NCBI GenBank assembly: GCA_030066175.1 | Contig: JASJCC010000011.1 | Span: forward strand, 1-52,921 | Reading direction: 5' to 3' | Source of the DNA: Paracoccaceae bacterium | Lineage (GTDB): Bacteria; Pseudomonadota; Alphaproteobacteria; Rhodobacterales; Rhodobacteraceae | Length of the DNA: 52,921 bases | Shown: positions 25,244 to 34,378 of the stretch, in pieces | Layout of the letters: every line of letters begins with the position of its first letter | Numbering within the stretch: the stretch's first letter is position 1 | Translations under genes and position numbers: made by a program | The notes under the pieces: generated by a model | Told to the model about the DNA's origin: nothing | What the model saw: the letters and a program-made list of their open reading frames with translations, nothing else | Databases searched by the model: none

Positions 25244-27679
25244 CTAGCTCCGAAACCGATCCCCACCCGGATCATAGACGCATCTCGGCACAACCTTGGC
25301 CGGAACATGTTCGCCGATCACATCCACAGAAAGCACGCTGCCTTCCCCAGCGTATTCCGGTGCCACAAAGCCAAGCGCGAGATTCTGGCCGACCCTGTGG
25401 CCCCAATCACCCGAGGTGACGGTGCCGACCACTTTCCCGTCAGCCATGATGGACGCGCCGCCATGGGCGGGCGCCGTTGTGCTGTCTAGCGACACCATCA
25501 CCAGACGTTTGCGCGGGCCAGGGCCTTGCCGGGCGATCAGGGTGTCCTTGCCGATGAACTCCGGTTTGTCGAGCCGCACGAAGCGCTCCAGCCGGGTTTC
25601 GAACGGATCAAACTCGGTCAGCAGATCGGATTTCCAGTGCAGGTATCCCTTTTCCAGCCGCATCGACTCGATCGCCCGCGCCCCGAAGAGCCGCATCCCA
25701 TGTGCGGCCCCGGCCTGTTGCAAGGCTAGGTAAGCGGCAAAAAGCTGGGCGTTCGGCACGTGGATTTCATAGGCCAGCTCACCCGAGAAACTCACCGACA
25801 TGACGATGGCCGGCGCGATGCCGACAAAGGCCTCGCGCACAGACAGCCAGGGGAACGCCTCGGCCGACCAATCGCCGCGCGCGGCGGCCGACAGAACCGC
25901 GCGGGCCTTGGGCCCGGCCAAGAGCAGGATGGTCCAGTCATTTGTCAGCGACCGGATCTGCACGTCCTCTTCAGCGCGCAGATGGGCGGTCAGCCAGTCC
26001 ATGTCGTGAAACTCCGCCGCCGCGGCCGACCCGTACCAGATTCGCGCAGGCCCCGTGGCGCCTGTGGGCAGGTTGGCCAAGGTCGCTTCGCATTTCACCA
26101 TGCCGTGGTGGTTCAAGAGGTAACTGAGCCCCACACGTCCCGAGGCACGCGGGATGCGCCCACAGGTCATTCGATCCAGGAAGGTATGCGCATCCGCCCC
26201 GGTGATCTCGAACCGGTTGAAACCATTGACTTCGCTCAGCCCGACCCTGGTTTGCACGGCGCGCACTTCACCCGCGACCACGTCGAACACCTCGGTAAAG
26301 CGAAAGCTGTGGGTTTCGGCGAAATCGGGTGTTGGTTTGATGTAATCGATCCGCTCCCACCCGTTCACAACGGTGAACTCCGCCCCCGCCGCCGCCAGCA
26401 CCGGGGTCAGGGGGGTGGTCTTGATCGGGCGCCCCGCAGGGCGGTGTTCGTGCGGGAAATGGAAGCGAAACTCGTTCTGGTAATCCTCGATCGCCTTGAG
26501 CGCCGTCAGTTCCACATTGCCATGCCCGGTAAAGCGGCGCGGGTCGAGCACCCAGGTGTCGTAACAGGCCTCGCCATGCACGATCTGCTGCGCCAAGAGC
26601 CAGCCATGCCCGCCGCCTTCGCCAAGGCCCGCGCGCAACCCGATGATGCAGAACGCATTGCGCTTGCCCGGGATCGGCCCCACCAGCGGGGCGCCGTCGA
26701 TCGTGTAAGTGATCGGGCCGTTCACCACCGTCTTGATTCCGGCTTCCATCAGCGGGGGCATACGTTCAAAAGCGCCTTCGAGCACGTCGGTCACCCGGTC
26801 AAGATCATCTGGGCAAAGCGCGTTGGTGAAGTGCGGATCAACCCCGTCCATCCCCCAGGTGCGGCAGTCTTGTTCGTAAAACCCCAGCAGCAACCCCTGT
26901 TTTTCCTGCCGGCAATAATAATCGCTGATCGGGCAGCGCAGCAACGGCATACGGTGACCGGCCTCGACGATGGCGGGGATGTTTTCGGTGACGAAGTACT
27001 GGTGCTCCATTGAGGCAACCGGGTGATGCACACCCATCATCGCGCCGACCTCGTTCACCCGGTAGCCGCAGGCGTTCACCACGATCTCCGCATGGATATC
27101 TCCCTTTGGCGTCTCGACGATCCAGCTGTCATCCGGCAGTTGCCGCAGGCCGGTGACGGGCGTGTGGCGATGCACCTCGGCCCCGGCTTTGCGCGCCCGC
27201 CGCGCCAGCGCCTGGCAGAGTTGTGCGGGGTCGATATCGCCATCCAGCGGATCCCAAAGCCCGCCGAGCAGGTTGTCGGTGGAAATCAATGGATGCCGCC
27301 GCGCGCATTCGGCGGCATCGATCACCTCAAAATGCACGTCCATCCCCCGCGCCATCGAGGCGAAATGGCGATAGCCCTCCATCTGCGCCTCGGTATTGGC
27401 CAGCCGAATGCCGCCATCGGCATGATGGTAAGTAATCGGGTAGTCGGGGTCGTTTGCAAGTTCCTGGTAGAGCGCGATGGAGTGTGACTTTAGCCCGACC
27501 ATCGTCTGGTTCATCCCGAAATTCGTCACCTGCGCGGCCGAATGCCAGGTCGTGCCCGAGGTCAGCTCATCACGCTCCAGCAGCATCACGTCAGACCAGC
27601 CTTCTTGTGTCAGATGATAGAGCGTCGAACACCCCGCGATGCCGCCGCCGATCACCACCACCCGCGTGTTCTGTTTCAT
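25244..27679 (-). CDS. Dimethylglycine/sarcosine dehydrogenase-like flavoprotein (DAO-FAO_M-GCV_T)
   Basis: An 811-residue enzyme. The N-terminal FAD domain has [17 protein letters not shown] and SGTTWHSAAQ, in which His46 sits where dimethylglycine and sarcosine dehydrogenases attach FAD covalently. An FAO_M middle domain (about 370-425) is followed by a GCV_T folate-binding domain (about 430-700) and GCV_T C-terminal barrel (about 710-800). Such enzymes oxidatively demethylate N-methylglycines or related amines and pass the one-carbon unit to tetrahydrofolate. GAGGGAGC precedes ATG 27679. It is divergent from the MttB-like gene at 27834, so the pair probably handles successive methyl groups of a betaine-type compound. 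The exact substrate is unknown. Confidence 0.88.
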   Translation of the reverse strand: MKQNTRVVVIGGGIAGCSTLYHLTQEGWSDVMLLERDELTSGTTWHSAAQVTNFGMNQTMVGLKSHSIALYQELANDPDYPITYHHADGGIRLANTEAQMEGYRHFASMARGMDVHFEVIDAAECARRHPLISTDNLLGGLWDPLDGDIDPAQLCQALARRARKAGAEVHRHTPVTGLRQLPDDSWIVETPKGDIHAEIVVNACGYRVNEVGAMMGVHHPVASMEHQYFVTENIPAIVEAGHRMPLLRCPISDYYCRQEKQGLLLGFYEQDCRTWGMDGVDPHFTNALCPDDLDRVTDVLEGAFERMPPLMEAGIKTVVNGPITYTIDGAPLVGPIPGKRNAFCIIGLRAGLGEGGGHGWLLAQQIVHGEACYDTWVLDPRRFTGHGNVELTALKAIEDYQNEFRFHFPHEHRPAGRPIKTTPLTPVLAAAGAEFTVVNGWERIDYIKPTPDFAETHSFRFTEVFDVVAGEVRAVQTRVGLSEVNGFNRFEITGADAHTFLDRMTCGRIPRASGRVGLSYLLNHHGMVKCEATLANLPTGATGPARIWYGSAAAAEFHDMDWLTAHLRAEEDVQIRSLTNDWTILLLAGPKARAVLSAAARGDWSAEAFPWLSVREAFVGIAPAIVMSVSFSGELAYEIHVPNAQLFAAYLALQQAGAAHGMRLFGARAIESMRLEKGYLHWKSDLLTEFDPFETRLERFVRLDKPEFIGKDTLIARQGPGPRKRLVMVSLDSTTAPAHGGASIMADGKVVGTVTSGDWGHRVGQNLALGFVAPEYAGEGSVLSVDVIGEHVPAKVVPRCVYDPGGDRFRS

Positions 27680-27833
27680 GTGATGCTCCCTCTTCCACGC
27701 GTAGCCAGACGCAAACCGGCCCGTCGCTCAAGGAGATTTGCATAGATTCGGTTTTCTCACATCTTGATCTTTACCAGCTCCGACGAAATCGAAAATGCTT
27801 GCCCGGCGGCAGGCTTCGCGCTTGTGTCGTGGC

Positions 27834-29360
27834 ATGACCCGTGATCCTCAGCTTGGCAGACGTCAGGGCGGCCGCAAGAACCGCATCGTCAAGCGGCGTG
27901 TCGGCCCCGCCAACCCGGCGCCGCCTGGGCAGGTGGGCGGGCAATACACGCCGTTGCGCGCAGAGGACATGCAGCGAATCTACGATATGGCCAAGCGCCT
28001 GCTGGCCGATTTGGGCATGGGTGAAGTGCCGGCGCGGCTGGGCCGTGATCTGGAGGCGGCAGGCGCTGTCTTGCGCGACGATGGCCGGATCAGGCTGCCA
28101 GAGCCGTTGGTCGAGGCGGCGGTGGCGCAGGCGGCCAAACAGTTCTGGTTACACGGGCGGGATGCGGAACGTTCTATCCTCGTAGGTGGCGACGCGGTGC
28201 ATTTTGGCACCGGAGGTGCCGCCGTGCAGACGCTGGATCTCGACACCGGGCGCTACCGCCCTTCGACCCTGGCCGACCTGCATGATTTCACCCGGCTGCA
28301 GGATTGCCTGCCCAATGTCAGCTGGTTCACGCGTTGCTGTGTGGCCACCGATGTGGCGGACAATTTCGATCTGGACGTGAACACCGCCTACGCCTTGCTG
28401 CGCAACACCACCAAGCCTGTGGCGACCTCGTTTACGCTTGCGTCGCATGTCGCGCCGATTGTCGAGATGCTGGATATTGCGGCGGGTGGTCCAGGCGCGT
28501 TCGCCGAACGTCCGTTCCTCAAGGCGCATATCAGCCCGGTTATTTCACCCATGCGCTATGGCGAGGATGCGGTGGATGTTGTCTATGAATGCGTCAAACA
28601 CAATATCCCGATGTCCTGCATCACCGCCGCGCAATCGGGCGCCACGGCGCCGGCGACGCTTGCGGGGTTCCTCGTGCAATCGCTGGCCGAAACGCTGGCC
28701 AGCCTAGTGATGGTGCATGTGATCCAGCCAGGCTTTCCGATGGTGTTTTCCAACTGGCCCTTCGTGATCGACCTGCGCAGTGGCGCGTTTTCTGGCGGCG
28801 GGGGCGAGACCGCGCTGCTCAACGCCGCCTCGGCGCAGATTTCCAACTGGCTGGGCCTGCCCTCAGGCGTGGCGGCCTCGATGACCGATGCCAAGGCGGT
28901 GGACGCGCAATATGGCGTCGAAAAGGGCCTGACGGCGATGGCGGCGGGGCTGGCTGGGGGCAACCTGATCTACGAAAGCTCCGGCATGACGGCGTCGCTG
29001 TTGGGGGTGAGCTTTGAGGGCTTTGTGCTCGACAACGAAATGCACGCGGCGATCTATCGGACACTGCGGGGCGTCGAGGTGAGCGAAGAAACGTTGGGCT
29101 ATGACACAATCTGCGATGTGGTGCTGGGGGAGGGGCATTTCCTCGGGGCTGAGCAGACCCAGGACGCGATGGAGCGGGATTTTGTCTATCCCAAGCTCGC
29201 CGACCGCGAACAGCCGGTGACCTGGGCGGAAACCGGTGCGTTGACCGCGTGGGATCGCGCGCGGATCGAGGCGCGGCGCATCCTCTACACCCACCACCCG
29301 CGCTACCTGAGCGCGGAGCAGGACGCGGCGATCCGGGCGCGGTTTCCGATCTTACTCTGA
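27834..29360 (+). CDS. Trimethylamine methyltransferase (MttB) superfamily protein, non-pyrrolysine
   Basis: About 508 residues. The N-terminus is basic (GRRQGGRKNRIVKRR), then the TIM-barrel of the MttB family follows: YDMAKRLLADLGMGEVP, a glycine-rich HFGTGGAAVQ block, and the late GGNLIYESSGMTASLLG and SFEGFVLDNEMH motifs. Archaeal MttB has a pyrrolysine encoded by an in-frame amber codon; none is present here, so this is the pyrrolysine-free branch, which includes glycine-betaine methyltransferase (MtgB). The reaction is probably methyl transfer from a quaternary amine to a corrinoid protein. The corrinoid protein is not encoded nearby. ATG 27795 is an alternative start. The stop overlaps that of the convergent LysR gene by nine bases. 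Confidence 0.86.
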   Translation: MTRDPQLGRRQGGRKNRIVKRRVGPANPAPPGQVGGQYTPLRAEDMQRIYDMAKRLLADLGMGEVPARLGRDLEAAGAVLRDDGRIRLPEPLVEAAVAQAAKQFWLHGRDAERSILVGGDAVHFGTGGAAVQTLDLDTGRYRPSTLADLHDFTRLQDCLPNVSWFTRCCVATDVADNFDLDVNTAYALLRNTTKPVATSFTLASHVAPIVEMLDIAAGGPGAFAERPFLKAHISPVISPMRYGEDAVDVVYECVKHNIPMSCITAAQSGATAPATLAGFLVQSLAETLASLVMVHVIQPGFPMVFSNWPFVIDLRSGAFSGGGGETALLNAASAQISNWLGLPSGVAASMTDAKAVDAQYGVEKGLTAMAAGLAGGNLIYESSGMTASLLGVSFEGFVLDNEMHAAIYRTLRGVEVSEETLGYDTICDVVLGEGHFLGAEQTQDAMERDFVYPKLADREQPVTWAETGALTAWDRARIEARRILYTHHPRYLSAEQDAAIRARFPILL

Positions 29361-30329
29361 GCCGCTGGGCAGCAGGTGAAACGCGTCGCGCAGCCACGGC
29401 GCCTGCGCCACCGTCGGATCGATGACCGCCTGTTGCAGCAAGGGGCGCAGCTGGCCAGCCACCAGATCGACCAGTTCCGGCATCTGGCTGGGTTTGTGGA
29501 TCAGGGCGATCTCACGGCTGAAATCGCCGGCGGGGTAGGGGAGCAGCCTGAGCCGGTCATGCAGCCGCGCGGTGCGGGCAAAGTTGAGCGCGGTGGTGAT
29601 GGTCCAGGCCTCGCCGTCCGCCACCAGGCCCAAGAGGTTGGCGGTGCTCTCACATTCGATCCGAGAGGGCAGCGACAGCCGACTGCGGCTCAGCTGGGCG
29701 GCAATGCGCTGGCTGATCATCTGCCCGGCGCTGTAACGCAGAAACGCCTGGCCACTATCACCTGCCAGGTAGGTTTCCGGCGTATCGGGGCCGTCCACCG
29801 GCACGACCAGAAGGTAGGGGTCACGCAGCACAGGTAGTTCCATGACACCATCAAGCGTCTGATCCGAGGTCGCCGCCAGCCCCAGATCGGCGGTCTCAGT
29901 GGCAATCAGGCGGGCGACGTCGTGGCTGGGGCGGGTCAGCACGGTCAACCGGCAATCCGGCAAGGCCTTCAACAGCGTCTGGGCTAAAGGCGGGATTACC
30001 GCACTTTCGAAATCCTCGATACTGGCCAAGGTGATCCGCCGCGCGAGCCGCGTCAGATCGGTGCCGCCAATGGCCGACAGGCCCTGCTCCAAAGACAAGA
30101 AACCAGCCTCGATGCTGCCCAGCAGCACCTCGCCATCCGCAGTCGGGCGCATCGGCCGCTCGCCATGCCGCAGCAGCGGCGTGCCGACCGCGTCCTCCAA
30201 GCATTTGATATGCTGCGACACTGTGCTGGCCGACAGCCCCATCCGGTCCGCCGCGGCCTTGACCGAGCCCGCGCGGGCCACGGCGCGAAACGCCTCGAGC
30301 CATTTCAGACTGAGGTCATGCACCTGCAT
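29352..30329 (-). CDS. LysR-family transcriptional regulator
   Basis: A 325-residue regulator. The helix-turn-helix is at about 8-65 (LKWLEAFRAVARAGSVKAAA, LSASTVSQHIKCLEDAVG), followed by the effector-binding domain. It is the last gene of the same-strand run amidohydrolase, oxidase, RidA, LysR; the gap to the ridA stop is only 7 bases, so it is probably co-transcribed and may control its own operon. Unlike most LysR genes it is not divergent from its likely target. The C-terminus overlaps the end of the convergent MttB-like gene. Effector unknown. Confidence 0.88.
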   Translation of the reverse strand: MQVHDLSLKWLEAFRAVARAGSVKAAADRMGLSASTVSQHIKCLEDAVGTPLLRHGERPMRPTADGEVLLGSIEAGFLSLEQGLSAIGGTDLTRLARRITLASIEDFESAVIPPLAQTLLKALPDCRLTVLTRPSHDVARLIATETADLGLAATSDQTLDGVMELPVLRDPYLLVVPVDGPDTPETYLAGDSGQAFLRYSAGQMISQRIAAQLSRSRLSLPSRIECESTANLLGLVADGEAWTITTALNFARTARLHDRLRLLPYPAGDFSREIALIHKPSQMPELVDLVAGQLRPLLQQAVIDPTVAQAPWLRDAFHLLPSGSE

Positions 30330-30336
30330 CGTCGAC

Positions 30337-30684
30337 TCAGAGCGCGGCTGTCACAATCATCTCGACCTTCAACTCGGGACGGGCCAGGCGCGCCTCACCA
30401 CAGGCGCGCGAGGGCGCGTGCCCGACCGGCACCCAGGCATCCCAGACCGCGTTCATCGCGGCGAAATCGGCCATGTCGGCCAGCCAGATCGTGCAATGCA
30501 GGATTCGGGTGGCGTCGGTTCCGGCCTCGGCCAGCAACGCCTCGATCTTGTCGAGGCAGGTCTGGGTCTGCTGGGTGATGTCATCCTCGGCATTGCCGAC
30601 CTGGCCGCAGATATAGACCACGCCATTGTGGATGACGATCTTGCTCATACGGGTGCCGGTTTGCAGGCGGGTGATGTCGGACAT
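30337..30684 (-). CDS. RidA-family (YjgF/UK114) imine/enamine deaminase
   Basis: A 115-residue protein of the usual RidA size. Family features are a strand-rich N-terminus, [20 protein letters not shown], and [19 protein letters not shown]. The segment [20 protein letters not shown] has the conserved Arg that binds the carboxylate, the R-x3-PELKVE pattern and the terminal ME-x-A motif. RidA proteins hydrolyse reactive imines and enamines to the ketone or aldehyde and ammonia. The start is set by CAGGAGCC before ATG 30684. It sits directly downstream of a FAD oxidase that would generate imines, so it probably completes that reaction in the cytoplasm. Confidence 0.9.
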   Translation of the reverse strand: MSDITRLQTGTRMSKIVIHNGVVYICGQVGNAEDDITQQTQTCLDKIEALLAEAGTDATRILHCTIWLADMADFAAMNAVWDAWVPVGHAPSRACGEARLARPELKVEMIVTAAL

Positions 30685-30700
30685 GGGGGCTCCTGTTGCG

Positions 30701-31795
30701 TCAGTGGGCAAAGCGCGCGGGTGACAGCGCTTGGGTCACGCTTTGCGGCAAAGCGGGTGGCTTGCCAAGACAAAGATCGGTGGTGAGGGCGGCAAGGGCC
30801 GGGGCAGTTTGCACGCCATAACCGCCCTGACCGGCCAGCCAGAAGAACCCCGGTGCGTCGTGGGCAAAGCCGACAACTGGCGTTGCGTCCGGGGCAAAGC
30901 TGCGCAGCCCGGCCCAGCTGTGGCTGGGGCGCTGCAGCGGTAGATCGACCATGGCGTGGAACCGCGCGAGTCCCTCGGCGATAACCAGATCATCGGCCCA
31001 GGCGTCCTGGGGCGGAATCGGATCGGTATCGGCTGGTGAGATCATCAGCTTGCCGCTCATCGGTTTGGCGTACCAGGTCTCGGTCACCGAGCCGAAGAGC
31101 GGCCAGTGGGTGATGTCGCCCATGGTGTCTGGCAGCGGCATCAACACGGCCGAGCGGCGTTTGGGTTGAAGGCGCATGGGGGTGACGCCTGCGAGGGCTG
31201 CAATCTCGTCGACCCAGGCGCCGGCGGCGTTGATCAGCAGCGGCGCGCTGTAGGTGTCGTTTGGCGTCTGTACGCGCCACAAGCCGGCTTGCCGGTCAAT
31301 ACCCGTGACCTTCTGACCCAAAACCAACGTGCCGCCCTGCGTCCGGAATAGTCGGCGGTACCGCTGCAACAGCGCGTCCACGTCAATATCCCGCGCGTCC
31401 CGTTCTATCGCCGCCGCTGCGATCCGTGCGCCGCGCAAGACGGGCACATGGGCCAGGGCTTCGTCCCGGGTCAAAACGTCGATCCCGTCCGCGCCGTCCA
31501 GATAGGCGCGAAACGCCGGCAGCTCATCCTCGGTGGCGACCAGCAATTCGCCGCGTGGGGACAGGATACCCGCCAGTGCATCGCTGGCATAAGCCTGCGC
31601 CGCCACATCGTTTAACGCACGTAGCGTTGCGTTGCCGTAGTTGCGGATGAAGATCGCGGCCGAGCGCCCGGTGGCGTGGGCGCCGAGGGCCGGCTCGGCC
31701 TCGATCAGCGTCACATCGGCAGATGCCGCCAGATGCGCCGCCGCACTGACCCCGGCGATGCCACCACCAATCACGAGGATGTCGCAAGCGCTCAT
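30701..31795 (-). CDS. FAD-dependent amine/D-amino acid oxidase-like enzyme (DAO family)
   Basis: A 364-residue flavoprotein. The N-terminal dinucleotide loop is [36 protein letters not shown] follows, in the place of the flavin-proximal loop. The C-terminal block [18 protein letters not shown] then [17 protein letters not shown] is typical of the DadA/glycine-oxidase group. It oxidises a C-N bond to an imine. It overlaps the upstream amidohydrolase gene by four bases (ATGA) and is followed 16 bases later by ridA, so deacylation, oxidation and imine hydrolysis may be one pathway. Amine or amino-acid substrate is undecided. Confidence 0.85.
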   Translation of the reverse strand: MSACDILVIGGGIAGVSAAAHLAASADVTLIEAEPALGAHATGRSAAIFIRNYGNATLRALNDVAAQAYASDALAGILSPRGELLVATEDELPAFRAYLDGADGIDVLTRDEALAHVPVLRGARIAAAAIERDARDIDVDALLQRYRRLFRTQGGTLVLGQKVTGIDRQAGLWRVQTPNDTYSAPLLINAAGAWVDEIAALAGVTPMRLQPKRRSAVLMPLPDTMGDITHWPLFGSVTETWYAKPMSGKLMISPADTDPIPPQDAWADDLVIAEGLARFHAMVDLPLQRPSHSWAGLRSFAPDATPVVGFAHDAPGFFWLAGQGGYGVQTAPALAALTTDLCLGKPPALPQSVTQALSPARFAH

Positions 31796-32814
31796 CCGGA
31801 CTGAAAGCCGCTCAGCACGCTGGTCAGGTTTTCACCCAAAGCGGGGCAGAGATAGCCGCCCTCTTGCACAAACAAGACCGGCAATCCCAGGCCCGCAATG
31901 ACGGCCCCGATCCGGGCAAAGCCCGTGGTGGTCACCGCAAGGCCCTGGAACGGGTCGCCCTCATAGGCATCAAGCCCGAGGGCCACCACAACAACCTCGG
32001 CGCCAAAGCTGCGGATGCGGGTCAGGGCGGTCTGCAGCGTGTGCAGGAAATCGTCATCCCCGGTGCCGCGCGGCAATGGCAGGTTGAGGTTCGTCCCCAG
32101 CCCCGCACCGGTGCCGCGTTCCTGCGCATGGCCCCAGAAGAACGGGTAAAACCGCGCCGGATCGGCATGGATCGACACGGTCAGCATGTCGCCCCGCGCA
32201 TAGAACACGCCTTGTGTGCCGTTGCCATGATGCACGTCGACATCCAGCACCACCGCCCGCTTACCCGCCCGGGTCAGCCGCTGCGCGGCAATCGCGCTGT
32301 TGTTGACAAAACAGAACCCGCCGGCCATGTCGGCATAGGCGTGGTGCCCGGGCGGACGCGACAGCGTGTAGCCCGCGCCGCCACCGGCGATTAGAAGATC
32401 CGCCCCGGCAATGGCCGATTGCGCCGACCAATAGGCGGCCTCCCACGTGCCTTCGGCAATCGGGCAGGCGGTGTCGGCTTGGTGATAGCCGGCTTGCCCC
32501 ACTGCCGAGGCTGGGTAGCCGTCACTGCGGCTGCGCGGATGGACATTGGGAATGACCTCAGGCCCCGCGCCGTCGATCCTTTGCCAGCGGGTGTAGATCG
32601 TTTGCAGGAATTGCAGGTATTCGGGCGTGTGGATATCGGCGATGGGGCCAAGCCCGGCATCCTCCGGAGCGGTGACCTCACAGCCCGCCGCCAAAGCCCC
32701 ATCGAGCAGGCGCTGGATGCGTTCGGGCTGTTCCGGGTTGGGCTTGATCGCGCCATTGGCCATGAAGTGTTTTGGGTCATGCCGCCATTGGCGGTCATCG
32801 AAAAAGGCTTGCAT
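31792..32814 (-). CDS. Histone-deacetylase superfamily enzyme, acetylpolyamine amidohydrolase-like
   Basis: A 340-residue zinc hydrolase, the normal length of bacterial acetylpolyamine amidohydrolases. Visible motifs are SRPPGHHAY (catalytic His157-His158), VVLDVDVHHGNGTQ (zinc ligands Asp193 and His195), IHADPARFYPFFWGH, and GLDAYEGDP (third zinc Asp). The N-terminus MQAFFDDRQWRHDPKHFM resembles ApaH family starts, and GGGGC lies before ATG 32814. The enzyme removes acyl groups from acetylated polyamines or small amides. It is the first gene of the operon with a FAD oxidase and RidA. I favour an acetylated amine catabolic role over regulation of protein acetylation. Confidence 0.88.
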   Translation of the reverse strand: MQAFFDDRQWRHDPKHFMANGAIKPNPEQPERIQRLLDGALAAGCEVTAPEDAGLGPIADIHTPEYLQFLQTIYTRWQRIDGAGPEVIPNVHPRSRSDGYPASAVGQAGYHQADTACPIAEGTWEAAYWSAQSAIAGADLLIAGGGAGYTLSRPPGHHAYADMAGGFCFVNNSAIAAQRLTRAGKRAVVLDVDVHHGNGTQGVFYARGDMLTVSIHADPARFYPFFWGHAQERGTGAGLGTNLNLPLPRGTGDDDFLHTLQTALTRIRSFGAEVVVVALGLDAYEGDPFQGLAVTTTGFARIGAVIAGLGLPVLFVQEGGYLCPALGENLTSVLSGFQSG

Positions 32815-32937
32815 CTTGCGCCCCGTTGCTCTGATTTTTCCCAGACTGCGGGTTAGACGGGTGCTGTGCAAGGTGGTCTTCAGGACCTGCGGGGAGGCTT
32901 GCTGTAATCAAGCCCGTGGAAGGAGCGGCAAGGCGAC

Positions 32938-34371
32938 ATGTATCTTGGCATCGATCTTGGAACCTCGGCGATCAAGCTGGTTGTGCTGCGGGATGGCGCG
33001 GTTTTCGCGCAGGCGGGGGCGGCTTTGTCGGTGTCCTCGCCGCAGCCGGGGTGGTCGGAACAGGCGCCTGGGGATTGGTGGCAGGCGTTGCGCACGGCCT
33101 GCGCGCAGCTTGACCTGAACGGGATCAGAGCCGTGGGCCTCTCGGGTCAGATGCACGGCGCGGTGCTGCTGGGCGAGGGCCACGAGGTGCTGCGGCCCTG
33201 CATCTTGTGGAACGACAACCGCTCGGCGGGGGCGGCGGAAAAGATGCAGGCGCGCTGCCCGGATGTGAGCCAACGCGCGGGCGTGCTGCCTCTGCCGGGG
33301 TTCACCGCACCCAAGCTGACCTGGCTGCGGGCGGAGGAGCCGGAGAACTGGCGCCAGGTGCGCAACATATTGCTGCCAAAGGACTATATCGGCCTGCGCC
33401 TGCATGGCGGCTTGGCGACGGACCGATCCGATGCCGCCGGGACGCTCTGGCTGAACCAGGCCACGCGCGGCTGGGATGACGCGCTCTGCGCCGCCTCGGA
33501 CACCGATCCGGACTGGCTGCCGCCGCTTTTCGATGGCTCGGACGTGGTGGGGCAGGTCACCCCTGGCGCGGCTGACGCCCTCGGACTGCCGCCCGGTATT
33601 CCGGTGGTGGCGGGAGGCGGCGATGCGGCAACGGGGGCCTTATCGGTAGGCGCAGTCACACCCGGTGTCGGGTTCATTTCGCTGGGCACGTCCGGGCAGC
33701 TCTTTGTCTGCAGCGACGGCTACCAACCGAACCCGGATGAGTTTGTGCACGCCTTCGCCCACACGCTGCCCAACCGCTGGTATCAGATGGCGGCGATGTT
33801 AAACGGGGCGCGGCCTCTGGCGTGGTTCGCCGGGGTGCTGGGCTGCGATGTGGCCACGCTTCTCTCGCGCGCGGAAGGGGCGGACGCAACACGCGTGCCG
33901 CTCTTCCTGCCATTCCTCACCGGCGAACGCAGCCCGCATGGCGACCCGGATATTCGCGCCACGTTCTATGGCCTCGACGACGCCACGGGCACCGACGCGA
34001 TGTGCCGCGCGGTGGTCGAGGCGGTGGCGTTTTCCATGGCGGATGCCTGCCAGAGCTTTGGCGCCACGCTCGATGGCGATCAGCCGCTCTTGGCCATCGG
34101 CGGCGGGGCGCGCAGCGATCTGGTGTTACAGAGCATCGCTGATGCCACAGGCCAGGTCCTGGTCCGGGCCGAAGGGGCCGAGGCCGGGCCTGCGTGCGGG
34201 GCGGCGCTCTTGGCGCAACATGCCGTTGAAGGCGGCCGGATCGAGGATGTGTTCAAGCGTCCATCCACCGGACAGGTCTTTGAACCGACAGACCAGCCTG
34301 CGCTGATGCAACGGCTGCACCGTTACCGCGCGCTCTATCAGGCGCTGCGGCCTTTCGCCAAATCCGGCTGA
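32938..34371 (+). CDS. Xylulokinase-like FGGY-family carbohydrate kinase
   Basis: A 477-residue kinase of FGGY type. The phosphate-binding loop YLGIDLGTSAIKLVV opens the protein; GLSGQMHGAVLLG and ILWNDNRS are the xylulokinase substrate-loop signatures (QMHG, WND). GGGDAATGALSVG and SLGTSGQLF form the second-domain ATP region, and IGGGARSDLVLQSI is the conserved late motif. It phosphorylates a ketopentose, most likely D-xylulose, in the cytoplasm. A ribosome site GGAAGGAG precedes ATG 32938. The gene converges with a sugar ABC importer that ends 8 bases away. No xylose isomerase is seen, so entry may be via a polyol or another ketose. Confidence 0.88.
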   Translation: MYLGIDLGTSAIKLVVLRDGAVFAQAGAALSVSSPQPGWSEQAPGDWWQALRTACAQLDLNGIRAVGLSGQMHGAVLLGEGHEVLRPCILWNDNRSAGAAEKMQARCPDVSQRAGVLPLPGFTAPKLTWLRAEEPENWRQVRNILLPKDYIGLRLHGGLATDRSDAAGTLWLNQATRGWDDALCAASDTDPDWLPPLFDGSDVVGQVTPGAADALGLPPGIPVVAGGGDAATGALSVGAVTPGVGFISLGTSGQLFVCSDGYQPNPDEFVHAFAHTLPNRWYQMAAMLNGARPLAWFAGVLGCDVATLLSRAEGADATRVPLFLPFLTGERSPHGDPDIRATFYGLDDATGTDAMCRAVVEAVAFSMADACQSFGATLDGDQPLLAIGGGARSDLVLQSIADATGQVLVRAEGAEAGPACGAALLAQHAVEGGRIEDVFKRPSTGQVFEPTDQPALMQRLHRYRALYQALRPFAKSG

Positions 34372-34378
34372 CCCAGGA

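Noticed and set aside
27834-29360. Pyrrolysine in the MttB-like protein
   Set aside because: The frame contains no internal amber codon, so no evidence for pyrrolysine exists.
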